A DNA stretch of 64,000 nucleotides, from assembly GCA_942491885.1 (NCBI GenBank), contig CALOCQ010000008.1:372001-436000 (forward strand), in the 5' to 3' direction. This document shows, piece by piece, positions 1-8,200 of the stretch. Under the pieces are notes generated by a model that had not been told where the DNA came from, searched no databases, and saw nothing but the letters and a program-made list of their open reading frames with translations. This DNA comes from CALBPI01 sp942491885 (GTDB taxonomy: Bacteria > Pseudomonadota > Gammaproteobacteria > Steroidobacterales > Woeseiaceae). The position numbers were made by a program, and so were the translations under genes. Position 1 is the first letter of the stretch, and every line of letters begins with the position of its first letter.

Positions 1-797
1 TCGAAGAGGGCGTTGAAGGTCTGGTGCACGTTTCCGAAATGGACTGGACGAACAAAAACGTCAACCCGCACAAGGTGGTTCACCTTGGTGAGGAAGCCGA
101 AGTCATGGTTCTTGAGATCGACGAAGAACGTCGTCGTATCTCGCTTGGCATCAAGCAGTGCAAGGCGAATCCGTGGGCCGAATTCGGCACCACGTTTAAC
201 CGCAGCGACCGTGTTAAAGGCCAGATCAAATCGATCACCGACTTCGGTATCTTCATTGGTCTGGAAGGCGGCATCGACGGCCTTGTGCACTTGTCTGATC
301 TGTCCTGGGACGATACCGGCGAAGACGCGGTTCGTAACTACCAGAAAGGCCAGGAAGTCGAGGCGGTCGTACTGGCGATCGATTCCGAGCGCGAACGTAT
401 CTCACTGGGCATCAAACAGCTTGATCGCGATCCGCTGAGTTCGTGGATGGCTGAGCATCCGAAAGGCAGCATCGTTACCGGTGTCATCCTTGAAGTTGAT
501 GCACGCGGCGCGACCGTCGATCTGGGCAATGGCCTCGAAGGCTCACTGCGTGCGTCAGAGCTGTCTCGTGAGCGCGTCGAAGACGCTCGCACGGTACTGA
601 AGGTCGGCGAAGAAATTGAAGCCCGCTTCACTGGCGTTGACCGCAAGAACCGGAACGTAGCATTATCTATCAAGGCCAAGGAGTTCCACGAGGAAGCCGA
701 GGCCTTGCAGAGCTATCAGTCGGAGAGCACTTCGTCATCATCCGGCGGCACGACACTTGGGGATCTCCTCAAGGAGAAAATGTCGGGCTCTGAATAG
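1..797 (+). CDS. rpsA: 30S ribosomal protein S1, C-terminal part (cut by window start)
   Basis: The reading frame is open from the first bases, so the N-terminus lies outside the window. About 264 residues remain. They carry at least two complete S1/OB-fold repeats with the usual landmarks (VKGQIKSITDFGIFIGLEGG, GLVHLSDLSW, RISLGIKQ twice) and a more divergent last repeat ending in SIKAKE. S1 binds mRNA on the 30S subunit and helps unfold structured initiation regions. The acidic, Ser/Gly-rich tail ends with KEKMSGSE. The gene is followed by a strong hairpin and then by ihfB, the common gammaproteobacterial order. The repeat pattern and synteny make the identity secure; only the start is missing. 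Confidence 0.97.
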   Translation, partial: EEGVEGLVHVSEMDWTNKNVNPHKVVHLGEEAEVMVLEIDEERRRISLGIKQCKANPWAEFGTTFNRSDRVKGQIKSITDFGIFIGLEGGIDGLVHLSDLSWDDTGEDAVRNYQKGQEVEAVVLAIDSERERISLGIKQLDRDPLSSWMAEHPKGSIVTGVILEVDARGATVDLGNGLEGSLRASELSRERVEDARTVLKVGEEIEARFTGVDRKNRNVALSIKAKEFHEEAEALQSYQSESTSSSSGGTTLGDLLKEKMSGSE

Positions 798-808
798 GGC
801 ATCCGCGT

Positions 809-839
809 TACCCGGCGACCCTGTTTGGGTCGCCGGGTA
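809..839 (+). terminator. Terminator-like hairpin after rpsA
   Basis: Two perfectly complementary 13-base arms (809-821 and 827-839) flank a 5-base loop. The hairpin lies 12 bases after the rpsA stop and before ihfB. There is no clear T-run after the stem, so it may act as an mRNA 3' end stabiliser or partial terminator rather than a classical intrinsic terminator. Confidence 0.6.
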
Positions 840-873
840 GCATCCCGCATTTAATGGTTGAGGCGCGTTCGTT

Positions 874-1176
874 ATGACAAAATCAGAACTCATTGAGATG
901 ATCGCGCGCAAGCAGCGCCACTTGCCGGCCAAAGATGTCGAGTTGGCGGTCAAGCACCTGCTGGAACTCATGAGTGATTCGTTGGCGCAAGGCGAACGAA
1001 TCGAAATACGCGGGTTTGGCAGCTTCTCGCTGCATTTTCGTCCGCCGCGTCTGGGGCGTAACCCTAAAACCGGCGCAGCCGTTGCGCTGTCCGGTAAACA
1101 CGTGCCGCATTTCAAGCCAGGTAAAGACCTGCGTGATCGCGTCAATGCCAGCCGGCATGTTCCGATCAAGAATTAA
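874..1176 (+). CDS. ihfB: Integration host factor beta subunit
   Basis: A 100-residue HU/IHF-family protein. It forms a heterodimer with IHF-alpha (encoded in this window at 11633-11932), binds the minor groove and bends DNA sharply in transcription, replication and recombination. Visible family features are the N-terminal MTKSELIEMIA helix, the central IRGFGSFSLH segment and the arm RLGRNPKTGAAVAL, which carries the conserved NP-containing tip that intercalates between base pairs. Length matches IhfB. Placement directly after rpsA is the classical position of the beta rather than the alpha subunit, which settles the paralogue. ATG start. Confidence 0.95.
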   Translation: MTKSELIEMIARKQRHLPAKDVELAVKHLLELMSDSLAQGERIEIRGFGSFSLHFRPPRLGRNPKTGAAVALSGKHVPHFKPGKDLRDRVNASRHVPIKN

Positions 1177-1220
1177 TCGATCGCGCTTGCGATTGTCGAT
1201 AGTGGCGCTAAGCTAGCGTC

Positions 1221-1517
1221 ATGATCCGGCGAATTATCACCATTGTTATATTGGTCAGCATCGTGCTGATTGCCGCGGTATTCGCCTCGTTGAATACGGA
1301 TGTGATTTCCGTCGACTTCATGTTTGCGCGTTATGCGTTGCCACAGTCTGTGGTCATCATCGGTGCACTTTTGATTGGCGCCTTAATCGGTCTGTTATGC
1401 GCTTCCTTGTTTGTCCTGCGTTTTATTGCGGAGCGACGCCGTTTGCGGAAAGCGTTGCGGGTAGCAGAGACGGAAGTCAGCAGCCTGCGCAGCCTGCCGC
1501 TACATAGCGCCGACTGA
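1221..1517 (+). CDS. lapA: Lipopolysaccharide assembly protein A (LapA, DUF1049)
   Basis: A 98-residue inner-membrane protein. It has two hydrophobic segments (about residues 5-25 and 44-67) followed by a basic, coiled cytoplasmic tail with RFIAERRRLRKALR. This is the LapA/DUF1049 layout. LapA works with LapB to control LPS synthesis, through FtsH-mediated turnover of LpxC in E. coli. It lies between ihfB and lapB, and its stop falls only a few bases before the probable lapB start, so the two are likely translationally coupled. ATG start. Confidence 0.9.
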   Translation: MIRRIITIVILVSIVLIAAVFASLNTDVISVDFMFARYALPQSVVIIGALLIGALIGLLCASLFVLRFIAERRRLRKALRVAETEVSSLRSLPLHSAD

Positions 1518-1521
1518 GACC

Positions 1522-2724
1522 CTGGAACAAGTACTCCTACTCGCTGGTCTGTTCTTATTGCTTGGCGCGGCGGGCTTTTTGTTCGGCCGGTTTGGCAGCG
1601 ACGAAGACCAGATGGAAGGTCTCGCCACCCCGCTGAATTCGGAATACCTCAAGGGACTGAATTTTCTTCTTAATGATCAGAACGATCAGGCGCTTGAGCA
1701 TTTTATTCGTCTGGTTCGCGTTGACGACCAGACGATCGAGACGCACTTCGCGTTGGGTAGCCTGTTTCGCCGGCGTGGCGAAGTAGACCGGGCGATCCGG
1801 GTCCACCAGAATATTATTGCAAGGCCCAATCTGGCCAGAGATCAGCGCGATCAGGCATTGTTCGCGCTTGCGCGTGACTACCTCCATGCGGGCCTGCTCG
1901 ACCGTGCCGAAAACCTGTTTGGCCAGCTGGCCGAAGACTCCAGCTACAGGGTCGAGTCCTTGCAGCGTTTGTGCAAGATCTACGAGCAGGAACATGAATG
2001 GCAGAACGCCGTCGTCGCGGCGAAGCAGCTTGAGGCTGCGAAGCAACCCGACGTAGCGGCCAGTTTGAGTAACTACTATTGTGAGCTGGCGCAAGAGGCG
2101 CTGGATCGTGGCGATGTCGATGCGGCACGCGAGAACGTGCGCCTGTCTCAGGCAAAACGACAACGCCTGACGCGTGGTGCAATATTACGCGGTCAAATTG
2201 CGCTGGAGGAAGGCGATCATCAGCTGGCACGGCGGTTATTCGGGCGGGTGCTCGCAGAAGACGGTGCCTATCTGATTGAGCTGCTACCGACTTTGCAGCG
2301 TCTGCATGCAGATGATGAAAATGGTCTCGACCAGGCATTGCGCGCTGTTGCCGATCAACGCGCAACGGCGCGTTCAGACATCGCTCGTGCGGCGCTGCAG
2401 TGGCCGGAAATCCGGTCGCCTTTTATCGACGAATGCGTCGAGCAACTGATCTTGTCAGATGAAGTGCTGGGCGGGTTTGTCGATACGCAGCGGATCATGG
2501 ACCCGGACAGTGCACATGTGCGCGAAGCGGCGCTCGAGCGCGTACGAACCGCTCTCGCGCGACTCGCCGCCAGCGCGCCACGCTATCGCTGTGGCCAGTG
2601 TGGTTTTTCGAGCCGCCAGTTGTTGTGGCAATGCCCGGGTTGTCGAAATTGGGAATCCCTGCGACCGATCGACAAAGTCCGTTTCGACACGCTGCTGGAG
2701 CGTGATGGTGGTATCAACTACTGA
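1522..2724 (+). CDS. lapB: Lipopolysaccharide assembly protein B (LapB/YciM)
   Basis: A TPR protein of about 400 residues with an N-terminal membrane anchor, several TPR-like repeats (ETHFALGSLFRRRGEVDRAI is the clearest) and a C-terminal rubredoxin-like metal site with two CxxC knuckles (about C357/C360 and C371/C374). LapB recruits FtsH to LpxC to limit LPS synthesis. The frame has no ATG, GTG or TTG before TTG at 1558, which would cut off half of the membrane anchor. The upstream stop is at 1462-1464. CTG at 1522, four bases after the lapA stop, restores the anchor and gives an N-terminus of about the family length. I chose it, but the start is uncertain; identity is not. Confidence 0.88.
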   Translation: MEQVLLLAGLFLLLGAAGFLFGRFGSDEDQMEGLATPLNSEYLKGLNFLLNDQNDQALEHFIRLVRVDDQTIETHFALGSLFRRRGEVDRAIRVHQNIIARPNLARDQRDQALFALARDYLHAGLLDRAENLFGQLAEDSSYRVESLQRLCKIYEQEHEWQNAVVAAKQLEAAKQPDVAASLSNYYCELAQEALDRGDVDAARENVRLSQAKRQRLTRGAILRGQIALEEGDHQLARRLFGRVLAEDGAYLIELLPTLQRLHADDENGLDQALRAVADQRATARSDIARAALQWPEIRSPFIDECVEQLILSDEVLGGFVDTQRIMDPDSAHVREAALERVRTALARLAASAPRYRCGQCGFSSRQLLWQCPGCRNWESLRPIDKVRFDTLLERDGGINY

Positions 2725-2841
2725 ACCGGCGCGTTCGCGTTTCCGCATGGATCTCCCAGAATCTCGGTTGGCTGCTAGTTGCCTCAAGCGGCGAGAATTC
2801 CCGAGCCGACACTCTCGTCGGTAACATTTGGGAGACACACC

Positions 2842-3144
2842 ATGCAATCTACACAGCCCCTATTGACGATATTCAAGATCATTTTCTTGTCACTGCTATC
2901 CGCATCGGCACTGGCCGGCCCGGTCAATGTCAACACCGCGGATGCCGAAACTATTGCCGCTGAGCTCGACGGTATCGGTATCACCAAGGCGCGGGCAATT
3001 ATTGCCTACCGCAACGCCAATGGTCCTTTCCAGAGTGTCGAATCGCTAGCCGCTGTCACCGGCATCGGCGAGCGCACGCTGGCAATAAACAGTGCGAATA
3101 TCCTGCTTGTCGATTCCGAGACTGAACGCGAAGCCGACGAATGA
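2842..3144 (+). CDS. ComEA-like helix-hairpin-helix protein, exported
   Basis: A 100-residue protein with a signal peptide (hydrophobic FKIIFLSLLSASALAG, cleavage near ALA-GP) and one ComEA-type (HhH)2 unit. VNVNTADAETIAAELDGIG and FQSVESLAAVTGIGERTL are the standard VNINTA/GIG landmarks. Such proteins bind DNA in the periplasm and can act as the ratchet in natural transformation. Stand-alone short forms like this are common in proteobacteria and not always linked to competence. The ATG at 2842 was chosen because a good ribosome site (GGGAGA) precedes it and it begins the signal peptide. No other competence gene is nearby. Confidence 0.85.
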   Translation: MQSTQPLLTIFKIIFLSLLSASALAGPVNVNTADAETIAAELDGIGITKARAIIAYRNANGPFQSVESLAAVTGIGERTLAINSANILLVDSETEREADE

Positions 3145-3267
3145 GGCGCTAGGCAATAAGTTGCGCGGCAAAACCGTGGCGCAGCCGGCTGGGATTCATT
3201 GGCAGATGCGGTATAGTCCGGCCATTCGTGCGCACTTCGTGTCACGCCTGGATGGAGCTCTTTTGCA

Positions 3268-4146
3268 ATGAATGACAAGGTTCGCGTCGCGGTTTTTCCG
3301 GTCGCCGGGCGAGGTACTCGCTTCCTGCCGGCAACGAAGGCCAGCCCAAAGGAAATGCTGCCTATCGTTGACAAGCCGCTGATCCAATATGCGGTGGAGG
3401 AGGCCATTGCGGCCGGCGCCACGCAATTGGTTTTCGTGACAGGTGCGTCCAAGCGGGCGATCGAAGATCACTTCGATTTCGATCCCGAACTGGAGCGCGC
3501 GTTGCAGGAAGCCGGCAAAGACGCACTGCTGGACAGCGTGCGCGATATTGTTCCCGACGGCGTGTCGTGTATCTATATTCGCCAGGGTCACCCGCTCGGG
3601 CTGGGTCACGCGGTCCTGTGCGCGCAAGCTGCCGTCGGCAACCAGCCATTCTTCGTTCACCTCGCGGACGACCTGATTGCCGGTGATGCTCCGTGCCTGC
3701 GGGAAATGGCGGAGTATCGTGCCAAGCATGGTGGCAGCGTTCTGGGAGTAGAGACGGTGCCGCTCAATCAGACCAGCAGCTACGGCATTGTGGATATTGG
3801 TGACGCCGATCCGCGTATCGGTGGCCGAATACGTCATATCGTTGAGAAACCCGACCCGGCGGACGCGCCATCGACGCTTGCCGTTGTAGGGCGCTACCTG
3901 CTTGAGCCGGAAATTTTCGGCAAACTGGCGACGACGGGCCGTGGTGCGGGTGGTGAAATTCAGCTCACGGACGGCATTGCCGCGTTGTTGGATGACTTCG
4001 AGGTCCATGCCATGCCGTTTACCGGTACGCGCTATGACTGTGGTAGTAAACTCGGCTATCTGAAGGCCACGGTTGAGCTCGCGCTTGCGCATGACGAATT
4101 AGGCGACGATTTTCGTGCCTATCTTGATTCGCGCGCCAGTAAATGA
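3268..4146 (+). CDS. galU: UTP-glucose-1-phosphate uridylyltransferase
   Basis: A 292-residue nucleotidyltransferase that makes UDP-glucose from UTP and glucose-1-phosphate for LPS, glycan and osmolyte synthesis. The N-terminal pyrophosphorylase signature GRGTRFLPATKASPKEMLP and the VDKPLIQYAVEEA segment are characteristic of GalU, as are FFVHLADDLI (metal-binding Asp) and the C-terminal FTGTRYDCGSKLGYL. Length is normal. It stands as a single gene ended by a strong bidirectional terminator. A TATAGT hexamer at 3212-3217 may be its -10 box, but no convincing -35 is visible. Confidence 0.96.
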   Translation: MNDKVRVAVFPVAGRGTRFLPATKASPKEMLPIVDKPLIQYAVEEAIAAGATQLVFVTGASKRAIEDHFDFDPELERALQEAGKDALLDSVRDIVPDGVSCIYIRQGHPLGLGHAVLCAQAAVGNQPFFVHLADDLIAGDAPCLREMAEYRAKHGGSVLGVETVPLNQTSSYGIVDIGDADPRIGGRIRHIVEKPDPADAPSTLAVVGRYLLEPEIFGKLATTGRGAGGEIQLTDGIAALLDDFEVHAMPFTGTRYDCGSKLGYLKATVELALAHDELGDDFRAYLDSRASK

Positions 4147-4167
4147 TGCGCCGCTGATGCGCAGGCG

Positions 4168-4198
4168 AAAAAAAAACCCGCTCATTGAGCGGGTTTTT
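4168..4198. terminator. Bidirectional intrinsic terminator between galU and tRNA-Asn
   Basis: A 7-bp GC stem (4177-4183 with 4187-4193) has a 3-base loop, five T after it on the + strand, and nine A before it that become a U-run on the - strand. It can end galU transcripts and, from the other side, the tRNA-Asn transcript. Confidence 0.9.
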
Positions 4199-4204
4199 GC
4201 TATC

Positions 4205-4280
<76 letters not shown>

Positions 4281-4488
4281 ATAGTCCGGTAAACAACCGG
4301 AAGCGCCGCATTCTGGCCAAGCGCCTGCGACAAGTCAAGTGCAGGCAGCGCGGTTCTTTTGCGTGGGTCTCGTCGTCGGCGCGGCTGCTCACGGCGCGCC
4401 GGAACTGGTATTCTTACGGGTTGGTCGTTGTTGTGCCGCCGTGCGGTCTGCTGACAACGCGCAAATTTTCCGGAGAACCTGAATCGAT

Positions 4489-6528
4489 ATGACTGATGCG
4501 GCGCAAAAAGACTTTCAGCTGGTTTCCGACTATCAGCCGGCCGGCGATCAGCCCAAGGCCATTGCCGGGTTGATCGAAGGGCTGCGCGACGGCTTGTCAC
4601 GTCAAACATTGCTCGGTGTTACCGGTTCCGGCAAGACGTTTACGATCGCCAACGTCGTCCAGACGTTGCAGCGCCCGACGATTGTTTTGGCGCCAAACAA
4701 GACGCTTGCCGCGCAATTGTATGGGGAAATGCGAGACTTCTTCCCGCATAACGCCGTCGAATATTTTGTCTCCTACTACGACTATTATCAGCCGGAGGCC
4801 TACGTGCCGTCTTCGGATACCTTTATCGAGAAAGACGCGTCGATCAATCAGCACATTGAGCAGATGCGGCTGTCTGCGACAAAGGCACTGATAGAACGCC
4901 CGGACTCAATCATCGTGGCGACGGTTTCCGCAATTTACGGACTTGGCGATCCGGAAAGTTACTTCAGCATGGTACTGCACCTGTCGCGCGGCGAACGTAT
5001 TGATCAGCGCAGCATCCTGCGTCGGCTGGCAGAAATGCAGTACAAGCGCAACGAGATGGAGCTCTCGCAAGGCACCTACCGGGTGCGCGGCGAAATCATC
5101 GACATATTCCCGGCCGAGTCCGAGCGCGATGCGGTGCGCATCGAATTGTTTGATGACGAGATCGAAGCGCTGTCATGGTTCGATCCGCTGACCGGTGAAG
5201 TCACGCAAAAAGTCCCGCGTCTCACGGTGTTTCCTAAATCCCACTATGTGACACCAAGGGCGAAATTGCTGGGCGCGCTGGATCACATCAAGGTGGAGCT
5301 GCGCGAGCGGCTGGCCATGTTGCGGGATATCGGCAAGTTACTTGAGGCGCAGCGCCTCGAGCAAAGGACTCTGTTCGATATTGAGATGATTCAGGAGCTG
5401 GGTTATTGCAACGGCATCGAGAACTATTCGCGCTACCTGTCGGGCAGGGGGCATGGTGAGCCACCGCCATGTTTGTTCGACTATCTGCCGCCGGATGCGC
5501 TGCTGATCATCGACGAAAGTCACGTAACCGTGCCGCAGCTTGGCGGCATGTACCGGGGGGACCGTGCGCGCAAAGAGACTCTGGTTGAGTATGGGTTCCG
5601 ACTGCCCTCCGCGATGGACAACCGCCCGCTGCGATTTGATGAATTCGAGGGCTTAATCCCGCAGACTATTTTTGTATCGGCGACGCCGGGGCGCTACGAG
5701 AAGGCCAATGCCGACAACACGGTCGAACAGCTGGTGCGCCCGACCGGGCTTATCGACCCGATGGTTGAAATCCGCCCGGTCACGCATCAGGTGGATGACA
5801 CACTGTCGGAAATTCGAAAACGCGTTGCTGTCGAGGAGCGCGTTCTGATCACGACCCTTACCAAGCGCATGGCGGAGGACCTGACCGATTATCTGCGCGA
5901 CCATGATGTTCGTGTGCGCTATCTGCACTCGGACATAGATACGGTGGAGCGCACCGAGATTATTCGTGATCTGCGTCTGGGTGAGTTCGATGTTCTGGTC
6001 GGTATCAACCTGTTGCGCGAAGGTCTCGATATGCCGGAGGTGTCGCTGGTGGCGATACTCGATGCGGACAAGGAGGGCTTCCTGCGCTCCGAAGGGTCTC
6101 TGATTCAGACCATTGGACGTGCGGCACGTAACATTAACGGCAAGGCGATCCTCTACGCCGACAAGATTACGGATTCAATGCGCAGGGCACTGGACGAAAC
6201 GGACCGCCGGCGCGAAACCCAGGTGGCCTACAATATTGAACACGGTATTGTGCCTAAATCGATTCGCAAGGCAGTGGCTGATGTCATGCAAGCAGGGCGC
6301 CCGGGCGGGCGGGATGACCGGCGGGGCGGCCGTGACAGAGGCCGCGGTGTGTCCGACGCCGATGCGTCGCTGACGCCAGAAGCTGTCGTCAAGAAGCTCA
6401 AGAAGCTCGAGCAGCAGATGTTCAAACACGCTCGCGAGTTGGAGTTTGAGCAGGCCGCGGCGGTTCGTGACGAGATCGAGCGCCTGCGTCGTCACGGGCT
6501 TGGGCTGACGGAACAAAAATCAGCCTGA
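4489..6528 (+). CDS. uvrB: Excinuclease ABC subunit B
   Basis: A 679-residue damage-recognition helicase of nucleotide excision repair. It receives damaged DNA from UvrA and recruits UvrC. Walker A GVTGSGKT is at residues 43-50, followed by the beta-hairpin region YYDYYQPEAYVPSSDT (about 95-110), the Walker B-type LLIIDESH, helicase motif VLVGINLLREGLD, the QTIGRAAR motif and a C-terminal UVR domain (KKLKKLEQQMF, about 635-670). Between helicase core and UVR domain, residues about 601-621 form a Gly/Arg/Asp-rich linker (GRPGGRDDRRGGRDRGRG) that looks disordered and longer than in E. coli UvrB. No convincing LexA box is visible upstream. ATG start with GGAG upstream. Confidence 0.97.
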   Translation: MTDAAQKDFQLVSDYQPAGDQPKAIAGLIEGLRDGLSRQTLLGVTGSGKTFTIANVVQTLQRPTIVLAPNKTLAAQLYGEMRDFFPHNAVEYFVSYYDYYQPEAYVPSSDTFIEKDASINQHIEQMRLSATKALIERPDSIIVATVSAIYGLGDPESYFSMVLHLSRGERIDQRSILRRLAEMQYKRNEMELSQGTYRVRGEIIDIFPAESERDAVRIELFDDEIEALSWFDPLTGEVTQKVPRLTVFPKSHYVTPRAKLLGALDHIKVELRERLAMLRDIGKLLEAQRLEQRTLFDIEMIQELGYCNGIENYSRYLSGRGHGEPPPCLFDYLPPDALLIIDESHVTVPQLGGMYRGDRARKETLVEYGFRLPSAMDNRPLRFDEFEGLIPQTIFVSATPGRYEKANADNTVEQLVRPTGLIDPMVEIRPVTHQVDDTLSEIRKRVAVEERVLITTLTKRMAEDLTDYLRDHDVRVRYLHSDIDTVERTEIIRDLRLGEFDVLVGINLLREGLDMPEVSLVAILDADKEGFLRSEGSLIQTIGRAARNINGKAILYADKITDSMRRALDETDRRRETQVAYNIEHGIVPKSIRKAVADVMQAGRPGGRDDRRGGRDRGRGVSDADASLTPEAVVKKLKKLEQQMFKHARELEFEQAAAVRDEIERLRRHGLGLTEQKSA

Positions 6529-6663
6529 TCGGTGCTGCGCCGGCAGGGCACGGCTTTAAGCGCTTTGGCCAATGGTCCTCGCGACATGAATGGCAGCCAC
6601 ACCGACCACGCCAGCGCGCGCGAGGGGCTTGGTCTGTAGCCGTTTTTCGGTTAAGCTCGCGCA

Positions 6664-6688
6664 CCGTCTGGACACTCAAGCCAGACGG
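6664..6688 (+). other. Hairpin between uvrB and tRNA-Val
   Basis: Arms CCGTCTGG (6664-6671) and CCAGACGG (6681-6688) pair perfectly over 8 bp with a 9-base loop. It lies after uvrB and 12 bases before tRNA-Val. No T-run follows, so termination is doubtful. Apart from this I see nothing in 6529-6699. Confidence 0.35.
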
Positions 6689-6699
6689 CGGACAGTGCA

Positions 6700-6774
6700 G
6701 GGCGATTAGCTCAGGGGTAGAGCGCCACGTTGACATCGTGGAGGTCGGTGGTTCGAAACCACCATCGCCCACCA
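6700..6774 (+). tRNA. tRNA-Val (anticodon GAC)
   Basis: This 75-base stretch has acceptor stem GGGCGAT/ATCGCCC, D-arm GCTCAGGGGTAGAGC, anticodon stem CCACG/CGTGG with loop TTGACAT, and T-arm GGTGGTTCGAAACCACC. The CCA end is encoded. Anticodon GAC reads GUC/GUU valine codons. It lies about 200 bases before infC. The tRNA's CCACC end can pair with GGTGG (6787-6791) followed by six T, a weak terminator. Confidence 0.97.
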
Positions 6775-6871
6775 TCTTCTTTTCGGGGTGGTTTTTTGCC
6801 TTGTGGCGCACTGTCTTGGGCCCCTAGGTCCCCCGCGCCGTGTTTTCCTGCCTTTTTATGCACTTGCGTAC

Positions 6872-6901
6872 TTGTTTTGATGCGCCAGCCCGCAGTACAA
6901 T
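6872..6901 (+). promoter_or_regulatory. Probable promoter of the infC operon
   Basis: A TACAAT -10 box (6896-6901) lies 18 bases after TTGTTT (6872-6877), in a gap of about 200 bases between tRNA-Val and infC. The -10 is good and the -35 is weak. With thrS absent, the operon needs its own promoter here. The leader that follows contains a GC hairpin around 6919-6940. The rest of 6775-6871 shows nothing else. Confidence 0.45.
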
Positions 6902-6977
6902 TACCGGCTGAGGTATTGCCCCTGCCCTTTGCGGCGGGGTTTACCGGAATTTGTCAGGTTATCAGGAGGATCTGCAT

Positions 6978-7496
6978 ATCGCAGCTGCAAAACGCGCCAG
7001 GCGCAACGAAGATATTCAAGCGTCTGAAGTCAGGGTGATTCAGGATGACGGCGAGCAGGCGGGCGTGATGTCTCTGCCCGAAGCGCTGGAAATCGCCAAA
7101 GCGCAACAATTGGACTTGGTTGAGGTGTCACCGAATGCGTCGCCACCTGTTTGCCGGATCATGGACTACGGTAAGTTCGTATTCGAGCAAAGCAAAAAGA
7201 ACCAGTCTGCGAAGCGCAAGCAGAAGCAGTCCCAGGTCAAGGAAATTAAATTCCGGCCGGGTACCGAGGACGGTGACTACAACGTCAAGCTCAAGAAGCT
7301 GATCCAGTTTCTCGAGAACGGCGACAAGACAAAAGTCACTCTGCGTTTTCGGGGGCGAGAAATGGCACACCAGGAAATCGGCGCCGAGCTATTGAAGCGG
7401 GTGCGGGCTGATCTGGAAGAAATTGGTTCGGTCGAACAAATGCCGCTGATGGAAGGCCGTCAGATGGTCATGGTTATCGCACCGAAAAAGAGTTAG
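6978..7496 (+). CDS. infC: Translation initiation factor IF-3 (probable AUC start)
   Basis: About 172 residues with both IF-3 domains: SPNASPPVCRIMDYGKF in the N-domain, the Lys-rich linker, and VKEIKFRPGT plus VTLRFRGREMAHQEIG in the C-domain. IF-3 proofreads initiator tRNA and start codons on the 30S subunit. Start choice: a consensus AGGAGG (6964-6969) sits 8 bases before ATC at 6978, and no ATG, GTG or TTG lies at proper spacing. A TTG at 6951 lies before that ribosome site and would add nine unlikely residues. Non-canonical starts (AUU in E. coli) are how infC autoregulates, because IF-3 rejects them. First gene of infC-rpmI-rplT-pheS-pheT-ihfA-merR; thrS is not in front. Confidence 0.95.
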   Translation: MAAAKRARRNEDIQASEVRVIQDDGEQAGVMSLPEALEIAKAQQLDLVEVSPNASPPVCRIMDYGKFVFEQSKKNQSAKRKQKQSQVKEIKFRPGTEDGDYNVKLKKLIQFLENGDKTKVTLRFRGREMAHQEIGAELLKRVRADLEEIGSVEQMPLMEGRQMVMVIAPKKS

Positions 7497-7616
7497 AGAT
7501 GCGGCGCTGGTGGCCGCCTGTAAAGCCAGCAAAAAAGTAACAAGTAAGCACCGCAGTTGGTGCTTCGCCAGCCACGGCAAAACGACCGTCACCTGGCCAT
7601 AAAAAAGGAGACAGTA
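7497..7616 (+). promoter_or_regulatory. infC-rpmI spacer with hairpin; possible L20 leader
   Basis: This 120-base spacer has a 7-bp hairpin (AAGCACC 7546-7552 with GGTGCTT 7559-7565). In E. coli, ribosomal protein L20 represses rpmI-rplT by binding a structured leader in this position. The hairpin is visible; its role as an L20 site is inferred from position only. Confidence 0.35.
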
Positions 7617-7814
7617 ATGTCCAAGATGAAAACGAACCGGGGCGCTGCCAAGCGCTTCCGCCGGACGGGTAAGGGTGGCTTCAAGCGCTCGCAATCCCAT
7701 CTGAACCATATCCTCACCAAAAAGAGCAGCAAGCGTAAGCGCCAGCTCGGCAATACTCTGCAGGTCGCAGAAGCCGATGTGAAAGCCGTCCGCCGCATGT
7801 TGCCGTTCAGTTAA
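7617..7814 (+). CDS. rpmI: 50S ribosomal protein L35
   Basis: A 65-residue, very basic ribosomal protein starting MSKMKTNRGAAKRFRRTGKG, the typical L35 N-terminus, and ending RRMLPFS. The ATG at 7617 follows a good ribosome site (AAAGGAG). The longer open frame upstream lacks family similarity and was discarded. The spacing to rplT is 14 bases. Confidence 0.97.
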   Translation: MSKMKTNRGAAKRFRRTGKGGFKRSQSHLNHILTKKSSKRKRQLGNTLQVAEADVKAVRRMLPFS

Positions 7815-7828
7815 GGAGGATATAAACC

Positions 7829-8188
7829 ATGGCAAGAGTTAAACGTGGTGTCGTCGCACGCGCACGGCACAAGAAAATACTTGGCAAAGCCAAGGGTTAT
7901 TACGGCGCTCGTCGTAAGGTATTCCGCGTCGCCAAGCAGGCCGTCATCAAGGCCGGCCAGTACGCTTATCGCGACCGTCGCACCCGCAAGCGCGAATTCC
8001 GTCGTCTCTGGATTGCGCGCATCAACGCCGCAGCCCGGATCAACGGCTTGTCTTACAGCCGTTTCATGAACGGTCTGAGCATTGCCGAGATCGACATTGA
8101 TCGTAAGGTGCTGGCGGATCTGGCTGTTTACCAACCTGAAAGCTTTGCCGCATTGGCCGAGCAAGCCAAAGCGCATCTGCCTTCCTAG
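7829..8188 (+). CDS. rplT: 50S ribosomal protein L20
   Basis: A 119-residue basic protein with the L20 signatures MARVKRGVVARARHKKILG, AKGYYGARRKVFRVAKQAV and RINGLSYSRFMNGL. It binds 23S rRNA early in 50S assembly and in E. coli also represses its own operon. A near-consensus AAGGAGG site precedes the ATG. It sits between rpmI and pheS as in most gammaproteobacteria. Confidence 0.97.
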   Translation: MARVKRGVVARARHKKILGKAKGYYGARRKVFRVAKQAVIKAGQYAYRDRRTRKREFRRLWIARINAAARINGLSYSRFMNGLSIAEIDIDRKVLADLAVYQPESFAALAEQAKAHLPS

Positions 8189-8200
8189 TACCCGAAAGCG

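Noticed and set aside
3196..4092. A 298-codon - strand frame inside galU
   Set aside because: Antisense shadow of galU with no motif and no promoter.
4281..4488. LexA (SOS) box upstream of uvrB
   Set aside because: No CTGT-N8-ACAG or close variant found; nearest CTGGTATTCTTACGG lacks the right half.
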